64,000 bases of DNA. Source: DATCMU01 sp036563245. GTDB lineage: Bacteria; Pseudomonadota; Alphaproteobacteria; Rhizobiales; Devosiaceae. The first letter of the stretch is position 1. Each line of letters starts with the position of its first letter. The stretch is from NCBI GenBank assembly GCA_036563245.1, contig DATCMU010000034.1:29454-93453 (forward strand). The letters run 5' to 3'. The position numbers were made by a program, and so were the translations under genes. The notes under the pieces are model-generated. The model ran no database searches and was not told the origin of the DNA. It worked only from the letters and a program-made list of their open reading frames with translations. Shown here one piece after another: positions 52,159-61,633 of this stretch.

Positions 52159-52231
52159 ACCAGTCGGGAAGGGATGCCCTCGACGCTGCGGCGGCAGGGC
52201 GCGGGACCGCGGTTCCTCGGGCGATCCGGGT

Positions 52232-54205
52232 TCAGGCGACGGCCTGACCGTTCCTCTTCGACCCGCCCCTTACGCGGGCGAGATAGCTTGCGACGCCTTG
52301 CGCGGTCATGGGCTGCGCGAAATGGAAACCCTGCAGATACCGACAGCCCAGTTCGCCCAGCATTTCGGCCTGTTGCCGGTTTTCAACGCCTTCGGCGATG
52401 CTCTCGATCCCGAGATTCTCGCACATGTCCACGATGGTCTTGACCACCTTCTGGCTGCGTTCGTTGGCGGTGATGTGCTCGATGAACCGGCGATCGACCT
52501 TGACCCAGTCGAATTCGAGTTCATGCACATAGGACAGCGAGGAGTAGCCGGTTCCGAAATCGTCCAGCGCCACCTTCACGCCGAGCGCGTGCAGGTGCGC
52601 GATCATGCGCGAGGCTTCCTCGATGTCGCGCAGCAACGCCGTCTCGGTGATCTCGAAGGCGATACGGCTTGGCGTGATGCCGCTGCGATTGATCGCGGCG
52701 ACCAGCATCAGCCCCACTTCCGGGGTCACGAGATCGCGCGCCGAAAGGTTGAACGACAGCCCGATCTCGGCCGGCCACAGGCGTGCGGCCTGAAGGGCCT
52801 TGCCGAACAGGTTGACCGTGAGTTCGCTGACTAGTCCGGCCTTCTCGGCCAGCGGGAAGAACCGGTCGGGCGCAATCCGCCCCAATTGCGGATGGTCCCA
52901 GCGGGCCAACGCCTCGAAATGGTTCACCCTGCCGTCGCCGGCGCGCACGATGGGCTGGAACTCAAGGCTCAGTTCCGTCTCGAAATCGGCGGTACGTAGC
53001 GCCTGCTCAATCTCGGCATTGCGATGTATCAGCGCCTCGTGCTCGCTGGAAAATACCACGGCGGTGCCGGTGCGGTGCGACTTGGCGAAGTAGAGAGCGT
53101 AGTCGGCGCGATCGAACAGCATCTCGGCGTCGAGCCCGCTTGCCGGATAGGTCGAGAGCCCAAGCGAGCCGGAAAGACGGGCCGCGCCATTGGCCAGCGC
53201 GAAGGGTTGGGCCAGCGCGGCGCAGATCTTTTGCCCCTGCGTCCTGAGGTCATCGCAGCCTTCGTCGAGCGGAAGGAGAATGCCGAATTCGTCGCCGCCT
53301 AGCCGGGCGACTGCGCCTTGTTTGCCCACCATCTCGCGCAGGCGGCGCCCGGTCTCCACAAGCACCTGGTCGCCGGCGGCGTGGCCGTAGATGTCGTTGG
53401 CCTGCTTGAACCCGTCCAGGTCGATCAACCCCACCGCAAAACGCGGAGCCTTGGCCGCCCCGGCAATGGCGTTCTCCAGGATCCGGAAGAAGCCGCGCCG
53501 GTTGGCCAGCCCGGTGAGATGATCGTGCAGTGCAAGCCTGGCATTGCCGTCGGCAAGCCGGCGGGTCCGCGCGTTCTGGCGCTTGAGGGCGATCCGCGTC
53601 ATAACCGCGCCGTTGAACGCCTTTGAATAGGTGCCGATGGTGTGCACCACGATGAAGGCGATCAGTACCATGTTGATGGCAAGCGCGAGGTAGATCCTGT
53701 TGCCTTCAAGCCCGAACTGCACCGCGAAGGCTGCGGCAACGACCAGCATCACCGACAACGCGGCGGGCGGAAAGTGGATCAGGCAGATGGCCACGCCCAC
53801 AACGGTGACCGACATGAAAAAGGCGACATGGGTGTGCTGGTAGATGTCGCCATACTGGTAAAGCGCGATGGCCCATGCCGGCATCAGGATGGCCAGTGCC
53901 GTCGCCAGGGTTCTCAGGTTGCGCAGTCGTCTGATGCCCTCCGCGAGGTCGAACGGGCGCCTGGAAAACCGGATCCAGTCGAGGCTTCGCGCGATGCTGG
54001 CCAAAAGGACCACCAGCGGCGTGACCACGGTAAGCCAGGCGGGCGCCACGCCGAAATGGGTCGCGCTGAGCGCCAGCACATTGGTCGACAGCAGGAAATA
54101 GACCAGCGGTATCTGCTTTGACAGGGCGCGAAGCTGCGCCCGGATCACTTCGGGCTGATCCGTCCGGATACGAAACATCCCCGTTATTCGGCCCGGCAGT
54201 TTCAT
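52232..54205 (-). CDS. Membrane GGDEF-EAL cyclic-di-GMP protein
   Basis: A 657-residue protein. Five or six predicted helices (about residues 33-195) form a membrane sensor. The GGDEF domain has intact RLGGDEF (303-307). The EAL domain has FEALARW (431-433), ITETALL, LDDFGTGYSSL, VKVDRRF and SIAEGVE, all key residues for phosphodiesterase activity. No RxxD inhibitory site precedes GGDEF. Both activities are thus possible. The ATG at 54205 is preferred, with GGAG sequence upstream. It is divergent from rluA. Confidence 0.92.
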   Translation of the reverse strand: MKLPGRITGMFRIRTDQPEVIRAQLRALSKQIPLVYFLLSTNVLALSATHFGVAPAWLTVVTPLVVLLASIARSLDWIRFSRRPFDLAEGIRRLRNLRTLATALAILMPAWAIALYQYGDIYQHTHVAFFMSVTVVGVAICLIHFPPAALSVMLVVAAAFAVQFGLEGNRIYLALAINMVLIAFIVVHTIGTYSKAFNGAVMTRIALKRQNARTRRLADGNARLALHDHLTGLANRRGFFRILENAIAGAAKAPRFAVGLIDLDGFKQANDIYGHAAGDQVLVETGRRLREMVGKQGAVARLGGDEFGILLPLDEGCDDLRTQGQKICAALAQPFALANGAARLSGSLGLSTYPASGLDAEMLFDRADYALYFAKSHRTGTAVVFSSEHEALIHRNAEIEQALRTADFETELSLEFQPIVRAGDGRVNHFEALARWDHPQLGRIAPDRFFPLAEKAGLVSELTVNLFGKALQAARLWPAEIGLSFNLSARDLVTPEVGLMLVAAINRSGITPSRIAFEITETALLRDIEEASRMIAHLHALGVKVALDDFGTGYSSLSYVHELEFDWVKVDRRFIEHITANERSQKVVKTIVDMCENLGIESIAEGVENRQQAEMLGELGCRYLQGFHFAQPMTAQGVASYLARVRGGSKRNGQAVA

Positions 54206-54400
54206 CTCCCGTGGCTCCTCCCTCTTTTGCGGGACATTCAACGGGCAAAGACGTTGCGAAATGGTAAGCGGGGGCGGTGGCCGCATCATGGTCGCGGCAT
54301 CAGGTTAACGATGGGTGTTGCGCGGCGTGCGTGCAAACCCGTGCAGCGGCGTCGAGATTGCCATCGCAACCGAACGCGGCATCTGCTATGCCCCCGGCAA

Positions 54401-55072
54401 ATGAATGATATCCCGAACCGCCCCTTCGTCTACGATCCGCCGCTGGAGCCCTGGCTCAGCGTGCTGCACGAAGACGAGCATATCCTGGTGCTCGACAAGC
54501 CAGCTGGCCTGCTCAGCGTTGCAGGCAAGCCCGCCGAGCATGCCGACTGCCTGGAGGCCCGGGCTGGCCAGCGGTTCGGTCGCGTCTCCATGGTGCACCG
54601 GCTCGACCGCGATACGTCGGGCGTGATCGTTCTGGCCCGAACGCGCGAGGCCCACGCCAACCTGGGGCTACAGTTTGAGCACCGCAAGACGCGCAAGTCC
54701 TATGTGGCGCGCATTTGGGGCGAAATGGATCAGGACGAGGGCAGGGTCGATCTGCCCATGATCGTCGATTGGCCGAACCGCCCCCGGCAGATGGTCGATC
54801 ACGAGCGCGGTCGCAGTGCGGTGACCGACTGGCGGGTTGAGGCCCGTAACGGCGGCATCACGCGCGTGCGCCTGTTTCCCCTGACCGGGCGCTCCCACCA
54901 GTTGCGGGTGCACATGCTCTCGCTCGGGCACCCCATTCTAGGCGACAGCCTTTACGCCCACGACCCGGCGTTCGAAGCGGCCGACCGGCTGCAGCTGCAT
55001 GCCGAGGAACTTGGCTTCGCCCATCCCGCCGACGGGCGTGAGATGGTGTTCGCCTCGCCCGCGCCGTTCTGA
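54401..55072 (+). CDS. rluA: RluA-family RNA pseudouridine synthase
   Basis: A 223-residue pseudouridine synthase. It closely follows E. coli RluA in layout: PPLEPWLSVLHEDEHILVLDKPAGLLS, VHRLDRDTSG with catalytic Asp, DLPMIVDWPNRPRQ, and GRSHQLRVHMLSLGHPILGD. RluA modifies 23S rRNA U746 and tRNA U32. The N-terminal S4 domain of other family members is absent, as in true RluA. ATG 54401 starts at the right place; its ribosome site is weak. Confidence 0.9.
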   Translation: MNDIPNRPFVYDPPLEPWLSVLHEDEHILVLDKPAGLLSVAGKPAEHADCLEARAGQRFGRVSMVHRLDRDTSGVIVLARTREAHANLGLQFEHRKTRKSYVARIWGEMDQDEGRVDLPMIVDWPNRPRQMVDHERGRSAVTDWRVEARNGGITRVRLFPLTGRSHQLRVHMLSLGHPILGDSLYAHDPAFEAADRLQLHAEELGFAHPADGREMVFASPAPF

Positions 55073-55082
55073 GGGCCCAGCT

Positions 55083-55556
55083 TTATCCGCCGATCGGCCC
55101 GATCGGCAATGCAGTGGTTTCCTTCAGCGTCTCCAGCACGATCGCCGTCTTGACGTGGCTCACCGATTCATGGGGCAGGAGCACGTCGTTGACGAAGGCC
55201 GACAGGCCCTTGAGGTCGGACGTCACCACCTTGATGAAATAGTCCATTTCCCCGGTCAGGGCGTGCGCTTCAAGGACTTCGGGCCGCCGCGAGACCAGTT
55301 CGGCGAACCGTCGGGCATTGTCTCGATTGTGCGTGGACAGGGTAACGAACACCACGTTCACGAAGGGAAAGCCCATCTTGTCGCGGTCCAGGGTGGCCCG
55401 ATAGTCGCGGATATACCCCTCCTCTTCCAGCCTTTGCCGCCGCCGCGCGCATTGCGATGCGGACAGGTGAACCCGCTCCGACAACTCCTGGCTGGTCAGG
55501 CGCGCATCGTCCTGCAGCGCTGCGAGGAGGCGGCGGTCATAACCATCAGGTTGCAT
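55083..55556 (-). CDS. Lrp/AsnC-family regulator
   Basis: A 157-residue regulator with an N-terminal helix-turn-helix (LTSQELSERVHLSASQCARRRQRLEEEGYI) and a C-terminal RAM ligand domain (VLEAHALTGEMDYFIKVV). It is divergent from hppD, with 162 bases between, and probably controls tyrosine/phenylalanine breakdown in response to an aromatic amino acid. Similar Lrp genes flank hppD in related bacteria. Confidence 0.93.
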   Translation of the reverse strand: MQPDGYDRRLLAALQDDARLTSQELSERVHLSASQCARRRQRLEEEGYIRDYRATLDRDKMGFPFVNVVFVTLSTHNRDNARRFAELVSRRPEVLEAHALTGEMDYFIKVVTSDLKGLSAFVNDVLLPHESVSHVKTAIVLETLKETTALPIGPIGG

Positions 55557-55718
55557 GTTATCGGCATATCCTTGGTCAGTTTTGACGGAAGTGCGCGGAT
55601 ATTAGCGATCATTCTGCGCAATATGCAAGCCAGACGCATGTCAAGTGCGCGATGATCGCACAGTGATTGGAGGGCTGGTCCTGGCAGTCTTGCCGGGCCG
55701 GGCCGCTTGGAGGAATTG

Positions 55719-56831
55719 ATGGGACCGTTCCCGCACGACGCACCCCCGGCAAGGATCGATGCACGGAACCCGGCCGGTACGGACGGGTTCGAATTCGTCG
55801 AGTTCGCCCACCCCGAGCCTGAAAAGCTCGAGGAGCTGTTCATCCGCATGGGTTATGTACCGGTCGCCCGTCACCGCTTTCGGGCGATCACGGTGTGGCG
55901 TCAGGGCGACATCAACTACATTCTCAATGCGGAGCCCGGATCCCACGCTGCGCGCTTCGTTGCCGATCACGGACCCTCGGCGCCATCCATGGCCTGGCGC
56001 GTCGTCGATGCCCAACATGCGTTGCGCCACGCGGTGTCCCGCGGCGCCACCCCGTACGAAGGCGACGACAAGACGCTTGATGTGCCTGCCATCGTCGGCA
56101 TCGGCGGTTCGCTGATCTATTTCGTCGATCGCTATGCAAAGAACGGATCGGCCTATGAGGCTGAATTCGAGTGGCTTGGCGAGCCGGACCCACGCCCGCA
56201 GGGGGTCGGCTTCTACTATCTCGATCACCTCACCCACAACGTGCATCGCGGCAACATGGACAAGTGGTGGGACTTCTATCGCGACCTGTTCGGGTTCTCC
56301 CAGATCCACTATTTCGACATCGACGGGCGGATCACCGGGCTGGTCAGCCGCGCGATCACTTCGCCCTGCGGCAAGATCCGCATTCCGCTCAACGAGTCCA
56401 AGGACGAGACGAGCCAGATTGTCGAATATTTGAGGAAATACAAGGGCGAGGGCATCCAGCACATCGCTGTGGGCACCGACGATATCTATGCGGGCACCGA
56501 CGCGCTTGCCGAAGCGGGCCTGAAATTCATGCCCGGCCCGCCAGCGACCTACTACGAAATGAGCCGGGAGCGGGTGAAGGGCCACGACGAGCCTTTGGAC
56601 CGCATGGCCCGCCACGGAATCCTGATCGATGGCGAGGGGGTCGTGAACGGCGGCATGACCCGCATCCTGCTCCAGATCTTCTCAAAGACCGTCATTGGCC
56701 CGATCTTCTTCGAGTTTATCCAGCGCAAGGGTGACGAGGGTTTCGGCGAGGGCAACTTCCGGGCCCTGTTCGAATCCATCGAGGAGGATCAGATCCGGCG
56801 CGGCGTGCTCAAGACCGACGCCGCAGAATAA
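55719..56831 (+). CDS. hppD: 4-hydroxyphenylpyruvate dioxygenase
   Basis: A 370-residue iron enzyme that makes homogentisate from 4-hydroxyphenylpyruvate. The iron ligands are His170 (LDHLTHNV), His248 (GIQHIAVGTDD) and Glu332 (IFFEFIQRKGDEGFGEGN). The ATG at 55719 is fixed by GGAGG five bases upstream. Homogentisate dioxygenase and later steps are not in the window, so the rest of the pathway must be elsewhere. Confidence 0.96.
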   Translation: MGPFPHDAPPARIDARNPAGTDGFEFVEFAHPEPEKLEELFIRMGYVPVARHRFRAITVWRQGDINYILNAEPGSHAARFVADHGPSAPSMAWRVVDAQHALRHAVSRGATPYEGDDKTLDVPAIVGIGGSLIYFVDRYAKNGSAYEAEFEWLGEPDPRPQGVGFYYLDHLTHNVHRGNMDKWWDFYRDLFGFSQIHYFDIDGRITGLVSRAITSPCGKIRIPLNESKDETSQIVEYLRKYKGEGIQHIAVGTDDIYAGTDALAEAGLKFMPGPPATYYEMSRERVKGHDEPLDRMARHGILIDGEGVVNGGMTRILLQIFSKTVIGPIFFEFIQRKGDEGFGEGNFRALFESIEEDQIRRGVLKTDAAE

Positions 56832-56858
56832 ACCGAACACGCCGGACAGGGCCCCCTT

Positions 56859-56893
56859 GCGGCGGCTGGTGCGCCTCTGGCGCCAGCCGCCGC
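56859..56893. terminator. Bidirectional hairpin terminator between hppD and DUF2267
   Basis: GCGGCGGCTGG and CCAGCCGCCGC are perfect 11-bp arms, with an inner GCGCC/GGCGC stem. It is followed on the plus strand by GATCTTT. The two genes converge on it. Confidence 0.6.
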
Positions 56894-56909
56894 GATCTTT
56901 GTCACACTC

Positions 56910-57338
56910 CTATTCGGGCCAGAGATCCCTGAGCGCCTTTCTCAGGTCGCCGCGCACCTCGTCGATCTCCCCAGCCGAGACGTGGCGGGCGAGCACCATG
57001 AACACGGTCGAGATGGCCCAGTCCGGCTCCGCAATGGGGTCGGTCCTGAAATCGAGTTGGACCCGCGCCACGAAATCCTCCTTGGTGCGCGGATGCGCCG
57101 GGGTTGCCGAAGGGTTCCATCCTTCGAAATAGATGCCGCGGATCACCAGCGGCAATTGCGCCGAAAGCTGCGCGGCCTCGTCCGCGTTCAGCCAGTCCCT
57201 CAAGGCATGCAGCACCGCCCGCAGCAGCCGGTAGCTGCGCTGCGGGTTGTCCCACAACATGCCCTTGTCGATTTCGTTGATCCAGGCGTGGGCGTCCTGT
57301 ACGCCCTTGTCGAGAACCGCGACGTATTTCTCGCTCAT
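56910..57338 (-). CDS. DUF2267 protein
   Basis: A 142-residue helical, acidic protein of DUF2267, function unknown. It contains MLWDNPQRSYRLLRAVLHALRDWL and GIYFEGWNPSATPAH, which are well conserved in the family. No signal, membrane segment or catalytic motif is seen. The ATG at 57338 has GGGAGGA. It stands alone, divergent from the kinase gene. Confidence 0.82.
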   Translation of the reverse strand: MSEKYVAVLDKGVQDAHAWINEIDKGMLWDNPQRSYRLLRAVLHALRDWLNADEAAQLSAQLPLVIRGIYFEGWNPSATPAHPRTKEDFVARVQLDFRTDPIAEPDWAISTVFMVLARHVSAGEIDEVRGDLRKALRDLWPE

Positions 57339-57485
57339 CTCTTGTCCTCCCGTCGTTTGCCACATCGATAGTACTATCTGCCGCCCGGCTGTGCCTTGCG
57401 CGCGATCAAGTCTCGCGGGGTCTGTCGGCTTTCGCCGCGATCGCTTATTGAGGTTCTGTGTTCTGGCAGCTGGGCGGCAAGCAGG

Positions 57486-58121
57486 ATGAACGTGGACCAA
57501 CTCGTGCAAGTCATTGCCCAAAGGGGTGCCGCGGGCCGTTCGATCACGGCGATCGCCGGGGCGCCGGGTTCGGGCAAGTCCACTCTGGCCGGGAAACTGG
57601 CGAATCGCCTGAATGAGCTGGATCCGCAAAGCGCCGCAATCCTGCCCATGGATGGCTTTCATTTCGACGACAGGGTGCTTGAGGCGCGCGGCTGGCGCGA
57701 GCGCAAGGGCGCCCCCTACACTTTCGATCTGGGTGGATTTCGCGCCACACTGCTCAGGCTGCGCGACAACACCGAAGACGAAATCGCCACGCCGGTTTTC
57801 GACCGCGACCTCGAGATCGCCAGGGCCGGCGCACGCATCATCCCCAGGGCCGCAAGGCATGTGCTGGTGGAGGGCAACTATCTGCTGCTCGATGTACCCG
57901 GCTGGCGCGACCTGCGCGCCCTGTTCGATACCACCGTGTTTGTCGATGTCACCGAAGACGAACGGCGCCGGCGGCTCACCGCGCGCTGGCGTCATCATGG
58001 CCTGTCCGAGGCCGAGATCGAACGAAGGGTCGAGGGCAACGATCTGCCCAACGGGCTCGAGGTGATCCGCAAAGGTTCAACCGCGGAGTTCGTGCTGACC
58101 GAGCGCGAGGCGGCTGGCTGA
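57486..58121 (+). CDS. P-loop kinase, FrcK/uridine-kinase-like
   Basis: A 211-residue nucleoside/sugar kinase fold. The P-loop is AIAGAPGSGKSTLAGKLA (about residues 22-39), followed by LPMDGFHFDD, a FATP..DR-type region (here TPVFDRDLEIA), and VLVEGNYLLLD. These features match the small kinases of the phosphoribulokinase/uridine kinase family that include FrcK of rhizobial fructose uptake systems. No transporter is nearby, so the substrate is not known. Confidence 0.82.
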   Translation: MNVDQLVQVIAQRGAAGRSITAIAGAPGSGKSTLAGKLANRLNELDPQSAAILPMDGFHFDDRVLEARGWRERKGAPYTFDLGGFRATLLRLRDNTEDEIATPVFDRDLEIARAGARIIPRAARHVLVEGNYLLLDVPGWRDLRALFDTTVFVDVTEDERRRRLTARWRHHGLSEAEIERRVEGNDLPNGLEVIRKGSTAEFVLTEREAAG

Positions 58122-58138
58122 CCGGTCCCGCGGGCTGC

Positions 58139-59017
58139 TCAGTCCCGCTCGAGCATGGTGATGAAAGCCTTTTCGGCCCGCGTCGCGTAGCGGTGCTTCT
58201 CCCGTAGGACATAGAACCGCCGCGGAGGCAGTCTCATGTTCAGCGTCTCAAGGGTCCCCGCCAACAGGGCGGCCTCGACAACGATCCGGGAGAGCACGGC
58301 GACCCCCGCGCCCGACAGGGCTGCCGAACGAACGGCCTCGTTCGAGGGCAATTGCAGCACCACGTTTCGCTGTTCCGGATCGACCCCCAGCGCGGCGAGC
58401 GTCGCCTCCGACATGGCGCGCGTGCCCGACCCGGGTTCGCGCACCACCCAGGGCAGGGCCACCAGGTCGGCCGCGGTGAGCTTGCGCCCCTTCGGGGCCA
58501 GTCCCGGCTTGCCCACCAGCAGCAACTCGTCGTTGGCGACCGGCATGGCGTCCAGGTTCTCGTCCGCGATATCGCCCTCCACGAAGCCCAGGTCCGCGTC
58601 GCCCTGGTGCACCTGCATTTGCACCGTCTCGGTATTGCCGATGGAGAGTTTCAGCTCGATCCCCGGATAGGCCCGGCGATAGCGGTGCATGAGGGGCGGC
58701 AGCCAGTAATTGGCGACCGTCTGGCTGGCGGCCAGCCTGAGCGAACCCCGGCGCAATTCGGCAAGATCGGCCAGTACGTTCTCGGCGGCGGCGGCCCGCG
58801 CCAGCACCGCCCGCGCCTCCGCAAGGAATAGCCGGCCGGCCTCGGTCAGTTCGATGCGCCGCCCGACACGGTTGAACAACTGTGTTGCATGACGCGCCTC
58901 GAGCGCGGCGATGGCCGCGCTGGTTGCCGATTGCGTGAGGTTGAGGGCGCGCGCCGCCTGGGTGATGTGCTCGCGCTCCGCAACCGCCACGAAGATGCGA
59001 AGCTGTTCGAGCGTCAT
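58139..59017 (-). CDS. LysR-family regulator, YeiE/CysB-like
   Basis: A 292-residue LysR protein with the helix-turn-helix MTLEQLRIFVAVAEREHITQAARALNLTQSATSAAIAALE and a C-terminal effector domain (ALPWVVREPGSGTRA). It starts 10 bases downstream of yeiH on the same strand. In E. coli the YeiH-YeiE pair is linked too, and YeiE responds to sulfite. So a sulfur-oxyanion link is possible here (inference). It probably regulates yeiH. Confidence 0.9.
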   Translation of the reverse strand: MTLEQLRIFVAVAEREHITQAARALNLTQSATSAAIAALEARHATQLFNRVGRRIELTEAGRLFLAEARAVLARAAAAENVLADLAELRRGSLRLAASQTVANYWLPPLMHRYRRAYPGIELKLSIGNTETVQMQVHQGDADLGFVEGDIADENLDAMPVANDELLLVGKPGLAPKGRKLTAADLVALPWVVREPGSGTRAMSEATLAALGVDPEQRNVVLQLPSNEAVRSAALSGAGVAVLSRIVVEAALLAGTLETLNMRLPPRRFYVLREKHRYATRAEKAFITMLERD

Positions 59018-59027
59018 CGCGATCCGG

Positions 59028-60074
59028 TCAGGTGAAGGTCCTGATCAGTATTAGACTGAAACCGGAGATGAATACAAAGGCAGCCAGCCCCAGAAGCATC
59101 GGGCGCAGGCCCTTGGCGTAGACCTTGGCTATACTGGTCTCCAGCCCCATTGCGGCGAGCGCCATGGACAGCATGAAGGTGGTGGCTGTCGCCACCGGCG
59201 CCTTCACCTCGGTGGGAATGGCCACGACGCTGTTGAACGCAACCAGGGCGATGAAGCCGAGCACGAACCACGGCAGTGGAACCTTGGCGCTCCCGGTGCC
59301 TTCCGCGCCGCCGGCGCCGCGCTGCGCGATGAAGCCAAGCGAAAGCACGAGCGGCGCCAGAAGCATGACGCGCGAGAGCTTGGCGATGGTGCCGAAATCG
59401 CCTGCCTGCTGCCCACCCTGGTAGGCGGCGGCGACAACCTGCGCGATCTCGTGGATCGAGGAGCCCGCCCATAGGCCGAAAGCGTGCGGGGCGAGGCCAA
59501 AAGCCACGCCCAGCACGGGATAGGAGAACATGGCGATGGAACCGAAAACGGTGACGCAGGCGACTGCGTAGGCCACGTCCTCGTCAGGGGCGTCGGTGAC
59601 AGTATTGGTGGCGATCACCGCCGAAGCGCCACAGATCGAGGTGCCCGCCGCGATCAGTTCGGCCAGCTTGCGCTCCACCCCGAGCACGCGGCCGAACCAC
59701 TTGGTGAACACGAACGTGGATACCAGGGCGACGACGATGATGCCGACGCCCACGGGTCCCACTTCGACAACCTGCATCGCCGTCAGCTGCAGTCCCAGCA
59801 GGATGATGGCAAACCGCAGGACGCGCCTGAGGGAGAACTTGACCCCCGGGATGGCGATCGCAGGTGTGCCGAACATGTTGTGCAGCCCGATGCCGATGAG
59901 GATGGCAAGGATCATCGGGCTCAACGTCGATACGCCAGGAATGGCCCTGAGCGCGAAGGACGCAGCAGCGATTCCCGCCGTCAGTCCAAGGCCGGGCAGG
60001 ATGCCGACGAACTTTCCGGCTAGGGTCGGGCCGGCGGCGTTGCCGATAGCGGTTCGATCTGCGCTGGCGCTCAT
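59028..60074 (-). CDS. YeiH/UPF0324-family membrane protein, putative sulfate exporter
   Basis: A 348-residue protein with about ten hydrophobic helices, of the YeiH family. Typical segments are ILAILIGIGLHN, GTSICGASAVIATNTV and GSSIHEIAQVVAAAY. The family is often described as a putative sulfate exporter, but the function is not firmly proven. The ATG at 60074 has AAGGAGACT. Upstream is a short, AT-rich palindromic region. Confidence 0.9.
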   Translation of the reverse strand: MSASADRTAIGNAAGPTLAGKFVGILPGLGLTAGIAAASFALRAIPGVSTLSPMILAILIGIGLHNMFGTPAIAIPGVKFSLRRVLRFAIILLGLQLTAMQVVEVGPVGVGIIVVALVSTFVFTKWFGRVLGVERKLAELIAAGTSICGASAVIATNTVTDAPDEDVAYAVACVTVFGSIAMFSYPVLGVAFGLAPHAFGLWAGSSIHEIAQVVAAAYQGGQQAGDFGTIAKLSRVMLLAPLVLSLGFIAQRGAGGAEGTGSAKVPLPWFVLGFIALVAFNSVVAIPTEVKAPVATATTFMLSMALAAMGLETSIAKVYAKGLRPMLLGLAAFVFISGFSLILIRTFT

Positions 60075-60142
60075 GAGAGTCTCCTTCGCAGGCGAATATG
60101 GGCATCCCCGAACAATCAATCCAATTCATTATTATGGATTAA

Positions 60143-60161
60143 TCAATCGATTGAATCGATT
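60143..60161. promoter_or_regulatory. AT-rich tandem palindromes upstream of yeiH
   Basis: TCAATCGATTGA (60143-60154) is a perfect 12-bp palindrome, followed at once by AATCGATT. It lies in an AT-rich island (about 60119-60166) in GC-rich DNA, 69 bases upstream of the yeiH ATG. A LysR binding site for the linked regulator is the simplest reading. Confidence 0.5.
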
Positions 60162-60185
60162 ATTCGTCCACAAGGTGCGCTGGGT

Positions 60186-61574
60186 TCAGCTGCGGACCAG
60201 GGAGACGAGCGCCTGTCGGTCGATCTTTCCCGTCACAGTCATCGGGAACGACGCGACGCGCACGCAGCGTACCCGCGCCATCGACGGAAGAAGGTCGCTC
60301 AAGCCCTGCGAAATCCGGTCCGCCGCGATGTCGATCTGCCCGTCGTGGAGGATCTGCAGGTCCGCGCTTCCCGGCAGGGCGACCGCGCAGACCCGGTCGA
60401 GGCCGAATGTTCTGGCAAGCCGGGCCTCAATGCGTTCGGGGGCAATCTTGGTTCCCCCGATATTGATCAGGAAATCCTCGCGTCCGAGCACGCTCACGCT
60501 GCCATCTTCATTGGCAACGCCCACATCGCCGGGCCGGAACCAATACTCGGCCGTGTCCGCGGCATCCTGAACAAGGTTCCCCGCAAACGGCAAGCCCATG
60601 CCGCTCGAGCGGACGCGGAGCGGCCCTGGCGCGCCTTCTGGCGCCTCGACCTTCATCTCCTGGTGCGGCACCACGCGATAGTCGTCGTCATGCACAAGCC
60701 TGTCGCTGGCCAGCGCAACCGGGCCGGTCTCGGTCGAGCCGTAGTCGATGACCGTTTCCGCGCCGAACGCCTGGCGAACGTCGGCCAGAAAGCCGCGCGA
60801 CACCATGCTGCCTGCCAATATGACCTGCCGGAGGGTGGACGGGGCAATCTGCAGTTCCTCGTGGCGGCGGATCAGCGTTGCGACCTGGGCGGGCGAACCG
60901 AGCATGGCGGTGATGGAGAACTGGCGCAACAGGTGAACGAATTCGTCGTTCGAGGCCCCGAAAGCGGTGGTCCGGCCCAGTGCCAGCATGGCAAGCACAA
61001 AGCCGAAGCCCACATTTGCAGAGACGGGAAATAGGCACAGGGCCCGCGGCTCGCCAAGTCCATAGGCGGTAACGCGGTTCCGTGTCTGGCAATCGATGGC
61101 ATCGGCGGTGAGTCCGATGGCCTTCTTTTCACCTGTCGAACCAGAGGTGAACTCCACGCGCGCCACCCGCCGCGCGTGCCATTCGGCGGGAGCCGTCGTG
61201 CCCGGCGCAAAGGAAAATATCCGCTCGTCGGCAACAATGCCGCGCATGCCGTCAGGCGGGTGTGCGCCTGTATCGCAAAAAAGGGCATGCGCGCCCAGCG
61301 CCGCAGCCTTCTCCAGAAGCCTTGGGGCTGCGGCAAGGCTGGTAAATCCGGCCTCGAAAAGGCCAAGCGACAGGATGGTCGCGCGGATGGGTGAGCCAGA
61401 GCTGACCGCAACAAGGGGAAAGGAAGGATCGAGATTGGCATGGCACCATGAGGCCACGCTGGCGATGCCCGAAGCCAGCATCGCATAGGTGACGGCCCGG
61501 TCAGGCATCATCAGCGCGATATCATCGGGCCTGACCAGCGCGCGCGCCCTTACCAGGGCCAGTGTGTGTCGCAT
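60186..61574 (-). CDS. AMP-forming acyl-CoA synthetase/ligase (ANL superfamily)
   Basis: A 462-residue adenylating enzyme. The AMP-binding loop is VEFTSGSTGEKKAIG, the adenine-contact motif YGSTETGPVALAS, the hinge Asp in FRPGDVGVA, and the C-terminal catalytic Lys in TVTGKIDRQ. It is shorter than most acyl-CoA synthetases because of a compact N-terminal domain. No thiolation domain, dehydrogenase or transporter accompanies it. The substrate is thus open: fatty acid, aryl acid or amino acid. Confidence 0.85.
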   Translation of the reverse strand: MRHTLALVRARALVRPDDIALMMPDRAVTYAMLASGIASVASWCHANLDPSFPLVAVSSGSPIRATILSLGLFEAGFTSLAAAPRLLEKAAALGAHALFCDTGAHPPDGMRGIVADERIFSFAPGTTAPAEWHARRVARVEFTSGSTGEKKAIGLTADAIDCQTRNRVTAYGLGEPRALCLFPVSANVGFGFVLAMLALGRTTAFGASNDEFVHLLRQFSITAMLGSPAQVATLIRRHEELQIAPSTLRQVILAGSMVSRGFLADVRQAFGAETVIDYGSTETGPVALASDRLVHDDDYRVVPHQEMKVEAPEGAPGPLRVRSSGMGLPFAGNLVQDAADTAEYWFRPGDVGVANEDGSVSVLGREDFLINIGGTKIAPERIEARLARTFGLDRVCAVALPGSADLQILHDGQIDIAADRISQGLSDLLPSMARVRCVRVASFPMTVTGKIDRQALVSLVRS

Positions 61575-61633
61575 GGTCTCGATCTCACCTGGTGCAAGGG
61601 CCGGGACGACGGGCGCCCCGACCCGGCCGGCCG

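Noticed and set aside
52232..54205. GGDEF-EAL protein as a degenerate, inactive pair
   Set aside because: GGDEF and all main EAL motifs are intact, so there is no ground to call either domain dead.
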